A stretch of 20,137 bases of DNA from Gallionella sp. UBA4121. Lineage in GTDB: Bacteria > Pseudomonadota > Gammaproteobacteria > Burkholderiales > Gallionellaceae. Shown piece by piece: positions 17,682 through 20,137 of the stretch. The notes beneath the pieces are model-generated. The model saw only the letters and a program-made list of their open reading frames with translations. It ran no database searches and was not told where the DNA came from. Positions within the stretch are counted from its first letter, which is position 1. Each line of letters starts with the position of its first letter. The stretch is from NCBI GenBank assembly GCA_002381565.1, contig DFWZ01000037.1, positions 39,876 through 60,012 on the forward strand, read 5' to 3'. Both the position numbers and the translations under genes were made by a program.

Positions 17682-19505
17682 TTATTTGATGTCCAGTCCA
17701 ACCGACTTGCCGGAGAAACCGGCAACGTCAAAGTAGCTGGTCTGGCCAACCGTCTGATACTTGAGTACGGTACGCAGGCCGTTCAAGCCGGGTGCCGATC
17801 TGTTCGTCCTGGAAACAGACTTTGTCATTCTTCCTCCCGGCATTGCTTCCGACAAAACGCGGCCTGTCAGCTTGCCTTTGGCGGGGATATCAAGCTTCAT
17901 GATTTCGGCCAGCGTTTTTCCAACGTCTGCGTTGCTGACAGGTGATTGATCCAGGTATGCTTTCTTGAAATCGGGGCCGGTTGCAGCCATGAAATTGTAG
18001 GTGTCTGCCCGGCTGAAACTGCCGTGCATACCCTGACCTTGTTGCAAAAGCGTGTCAGCAACTTCTGCCGTGCATACTGTCGCTATTTTGCAGCCGGTCG
18101 CTTGCGATTTGAAGTTGATGACGATGGCCGGAACTGGCGTCAGCGCAGATCCCTTCAGATTTATTGCGCTGAGTGGAAGCGTGCCGGGGATGCTGCCGAG
18201 TGCATCGTCGACGAATAAGCCACTCACATAATCTTGAGCAAGCAGCGCTCTGACCACTTTTGGAGCCAGTTCGATGGCGTTGGCTTTGGGCAAATAAACG
18301 AGATCTGAACCGCCGTTTGCCGCAACCACCAGATCGGGAAAGGAGGCGTCCCGGCCGATCAACCCGTTCGCCTTGTTTGGATGTTTGCCAGCCCTGTAGT
18401 CAACGACTTGATTCCTGGCATCCGGGTCGAACAAGGGCAGATCGAGTGCCTCAGCCAGATCGATGGCAACAAATCCGGCTGGCAGCTGGCCGGACGGAGT
18501 ATCCGGATAGCTGTATTTTGCTGCTGGACTGCTCTTGCTTTGTTTTGAAATAGTGGAGAAGCCGTGATCCGCAGTGATGAAGACATTCGTCGACTTATCT
18601 AGCCCAAGTGATTTGAGCGTGTGCATGATCTCGGCAAGGTTGGCGTCAGCATTTTTGATTGCCGCCATGGAGGTTGGCCCGTTGATGCCGGGCGCAAGCT
18701 TGCCAAGACTGTCGCCCTGATTATGTTGCGTGCCGTCAGGATCGCGCGACCAGAATACCAGAACGAAGGGCTTGCCAGCCGCTTTGAAGCGCGGCAAAAC
18801 AACCTTGGTCGTAACGTCGACAAAGTATTGCTGCTGCGCAATGTTCGCAATCACAGTGCCGGGAATCATCATGTCACCGGACTTGCCGTTCGCCTGACGC
18901 GTCGGTGCTTCTGCCGGTAATCCGGCTTGTTGAAATTCGCTCGCCAATGCCTTATTCAAAGGGATGCCGCCTTCGCGTCCAGTCAAATCATCCACCACGA
19001 TAATCTGTTCACCCGACCTGTCTGCGCCAGCCTGAATTCCGACCGGTCCCAGCTTGCCTATCGCAGCGGTCGAGAAACCTGCCTTGTGGGCGGATGCGAT
19101 CAGCGACTCTTCGCTCACGAAATTTTTGCTGTAGTGTTCATCAATGTCACCAAGTACCTGGTCATTTTCCAGGAAAGGCGTGATGCTGCCCGCAGCACCG
19201 GGTACGGGAAAGCCTGAATAGAGGGTGTTGCCGAAAACGCCGGTGTCACCAAAATAATGGCCTGTAGCAAGCGCAGAACTGTTCGGCATGGTGAATGTGG
19301 GAAAGAGCGAATGGCTGTTCTTGAACCAGACTCCGGTCTTGCCTATCATCGCCATTGTCGGTGCTGTTTTTTGATTCACCACCATGGCGCGCAAGCCGTC
19401 CGCCACAAACAGAACGATATTGTGTGGTTGTTCTGCCGCCATCACTTGTGTTCCGGGTGACACTAATGTAAATGCAACCAGTATGTTGCGGAGATGGAAA
19501 TTCAT
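17682..19505 (-). CDS. Secreted alkaline-phosphatase-superfamily phosphodiesterase/nucleotide pyrophosphatase (NPP-like)
   Basis: Probable periplasmic or exported two-metal phosphodiesterase, 607 residues. A Sec signal peptide (about 1-23, cleavage near V-M-A|A-E-Q) precedes the catalytic core. All expected metal and nucleophile residues are visible: D36 in LFVADGL, nucleophile T72 in FPTFTMPNSSALATG (68-82, the NPP P-T-x-T-x-P-N motif), D257 and H261 in RDPDGTQHNQG, D313-H314 in ITADHGF, and the late H494 in GMHGSFSRADTYNFMA. C472 and C478 could form a disulfide. Relatives hydrolyse nucleotide or nucleotide-sugar diesters; the substrate here is unknown. The ATG has a weak AAGAG about 8 nt upstream. 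It lies 66 bp after a small gene on the same strand and may be co-transcribed with it. The frame stays open for 37 codons beyond the stop. Confidence 0.88.
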   Translation of the reverse strand: MNFHLRNILVAFTLVSPGTQVMAAEQPHNIVLFVADGLRAMVVNQKTAPTMAMIGKTGVWFKNSHSLFPTFTMPNSSALATGHYFGDTGVFGNTLYSGFPVPGAAGSITPFLENDQVLGDIDEHYSKNFVSEESLIASAHKAGFSTAAIGKLGPVGIQAGADRSGEQIIVVDDLTGREGGIPLNKALASEFQQAGLPAEAPTRQANGKSGDMMIPGTVIANIAQQQYFVDVTTKVVLPRFKAAGKPFVLVFWSRDPDGTQHNQGDSLGKLAPGINGPTSMAAIKNADANLAEIMHTLKSLGLDKSTNVFITADHGFSTISKQSKSSPAAKYSYPDTPSGQLPAGFVAIDLAEALDLPLFDPDARNQVVDYRAGKHPNKANGLIGRDASFPDLVVAANGGSDLVYLPKANAIELAPKVVRALLAQDYVSGLFVDDALGSIPGTLPLSAINLKGSALTPVPAIVINFKSQATGCKIATVCTAEVADTLLQQGQGMHGSFSRADTYNFMAATGPDFKKAYLDQSPVSNADVGKTLAEIMKLDIPAKGKLTGRVLSEAMPGGRMTKSVSRTNRSAPGLNGLRTVLKYQTVGQTSYFDVAGFSGKSVGLDIK

Positions 19506-19571
19506 ATTCAGGCTCTTTTCACAGAATTGTATATATGGTGCAACGACCGATGCTGGAGGATAGTGAGATGT

Positions 19572-19889
19572 TCATCCCATTTTCAGTTCCTGCGTCTGAT
19601 TGTTCAGAACGTATAACTTGTGATCTTTCGTTTCTGCAGCCGGCTTTGGCAAGCTAGATTGCGGTCTGAGTGCGGCAAGTTCCTTCTGAGCTGCGGCAAG
19701 CTTGTCGCACAATGCGGTATTACAGGATTCCAGAAATGCGGTGCGCGTCAATAAATGCTCAGTTCTTTGTTCGACCTTTTGTTCAAGGTAGTAACGGTGC
19801 TCGTTCAACTCGGCCTTCATCTTTCTCATCTTTAGCATGACGGCAATGACAAACGGCGTGGCGCCGGATTTTGTATCTCCATTTAGCAT
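19572..19889 (-). CDS. Small coiled-coil protein of unknown function, histidine-kinase signalling-helix-like
   Basis: A 105-residue protein that I do not recognise as a named family. The start is well supported: GGAGG lies 5-6 nt before the ATG (CGGAGGATGAAATG on the minus strand). Residues 10-20 are weakly hydrophobic (A-T-P-F-V-I-A-V-M-L), too short for a confident membrane span. Residues about 20-75 form a charged coiled coil. Its pattern Y-Y-L-E-Q-K-V-E-Q-R-T-E-H-L-L then L-x-x-x-N-x-x-L-x-x-x-L-A resembles the linker helix (x-R-V-x-x-R-T-x-x-L) that precedes the DHp domain in sensor kinases. No kinase or other catalytic domain follows. The C-terminal 25 residues are polar. Two cysteines (in E-S-C-N-T-A-L-C) are close together. 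It sits just upstream of the phosphodiesterase gene on the same strand. Confidence 0.6.
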   Translation of the reverse strand: MLNGDTKSGATPFVIAVMLKMRKMKAELNEHRYYLEQKVEQRTEHLLTRTAFLESCNTALCDKLAAAQKELAALRPQSSLPKPAAETKDHKLYVLNNQTQELKMG

Positions 19890-20081
19890 TTCATCCTCCG
19901 ATAATTGCGTTAACCGTGTTCAAACCCACAATCGGCCCGCATTATCAGCAGGTCGTAGTCGCCAAGCTGCGTGTGTGGCAGCGGATTTGGAAGCCAGAAT
20001 AGTGAACGGAGGTTACAGTTTTATGAAGATTTTGATGCGCAGGCTAAGAGCGCAATGAAAGGTATTTGGTTCGACCGGCTC

Positions 20082-20137
20082 CTCAGGGGGGCGGGGGCCT
20101 GAGCGGGCGGGGTGGGAGGGGGGGAAGTGGTAAGGGG
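20082..20137. other. G-rich low-complexity end, probable contig-end artefact
   Basis: The last 56 bases become almost pure purine with long G runs (GGGGGG, GGGGG, GGGGGGG) and very few C, unlike anything else in the window. A 6-bp dyad CTCAGG (20082-20087)/CCTGAG (20098-20103) sits at its start. A sequence or assembly end with erroneous G calls is the simplest reading. Between 19890 and 20081 I see only the upstream region of the small gene and no supportable CDS. Confidence 0.5.

Noticed and set aside
19971..20102. Short plus-strand frame of 43 codons near the right edge
   Set aside because: No ribosome site, no recognisable family, and it runs into the doubtful G-rich end.

Overview
The window reads as chromosomal DNA of a betaproteobacterium. 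It resembles the Nitrosomonadales/Gallionellaceae group in gene content and protein style, but this is a judgement from recalled sequences and not a search. There are twelve convincing complete protein-coding genes, one gene cut by the left edge, and one small gene of unknown function. I see no rRNA, tRNA, CRISPR array, insertion sequence, integrase or phage gene.

Region 1 (1-8027, + strand) is a compact housekeeping run: nagZ (5' truncated), zipA, ligA, galU, hpt, an MTA/MTI phosphorylase gene (mtnP type), def, and a two-TM K+ channel with an RCK domain. Many junctions overlap by 1 to 11 bp (zipA/ligA, ligA/galU, mtnP/def), and the channel gene begins 1 nt after def, so co-transcription and translational coupling are likely. 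zipA-ligA is the classic division/replication pair. hpt next to the phosphorylase suggests a purine salvage link: methylthioinosine to hypoxanthine to IMP. The hpt/mtnP junction carries an unusual tandem heptamer array with inverted copies downstream.

Region 2 (8028-8388) lies between convergent genes and holds several hairpins, including a strong 10-bp stem that probably ends the leftward acnA transcript. Region 3 (8389-11238, - strand) is acnA, a 949-residue aconitase with all three cluster cysteines and a probable -10 box at 11281-11286. Region 4 (11239-11627) is the AT-rich divergent spacer. It contains a candidate promoter, a hairpin and a three-codon minicistron just before the next operon.

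Region 5 (11628-17469, + strand) is a tripartite RND efflux operon: a NodT/TolC-type outer-membrane lipoprotein, a membrane fusion protein and an HME (CzcA-like) pump, joined by a 4-bp and a 1-bp overlap. The first junction contains a perfect 10-bp hairpin that has terminator form only on the antisense strand. Region 6 (17470-20137, mainly - strand) carries a secreted alkaline-phosphatase-superfamily phosphodiesterase (NPP type). It is preceded by a 105-residue coiled-coil protein that resembles the signalling helix of histidine kinases. The final ~60 bases are G-rich and look like a contig end or sequencing artefact.

I do not see a clear undescribed multi-gene system. The best candidates for a second look are small: the heptamer repeats, the Gly-to-Ala K+ filter, the antisense terminator inside the efflux operon, the efflux leader minicistron and the orphan signalling-helix protein.
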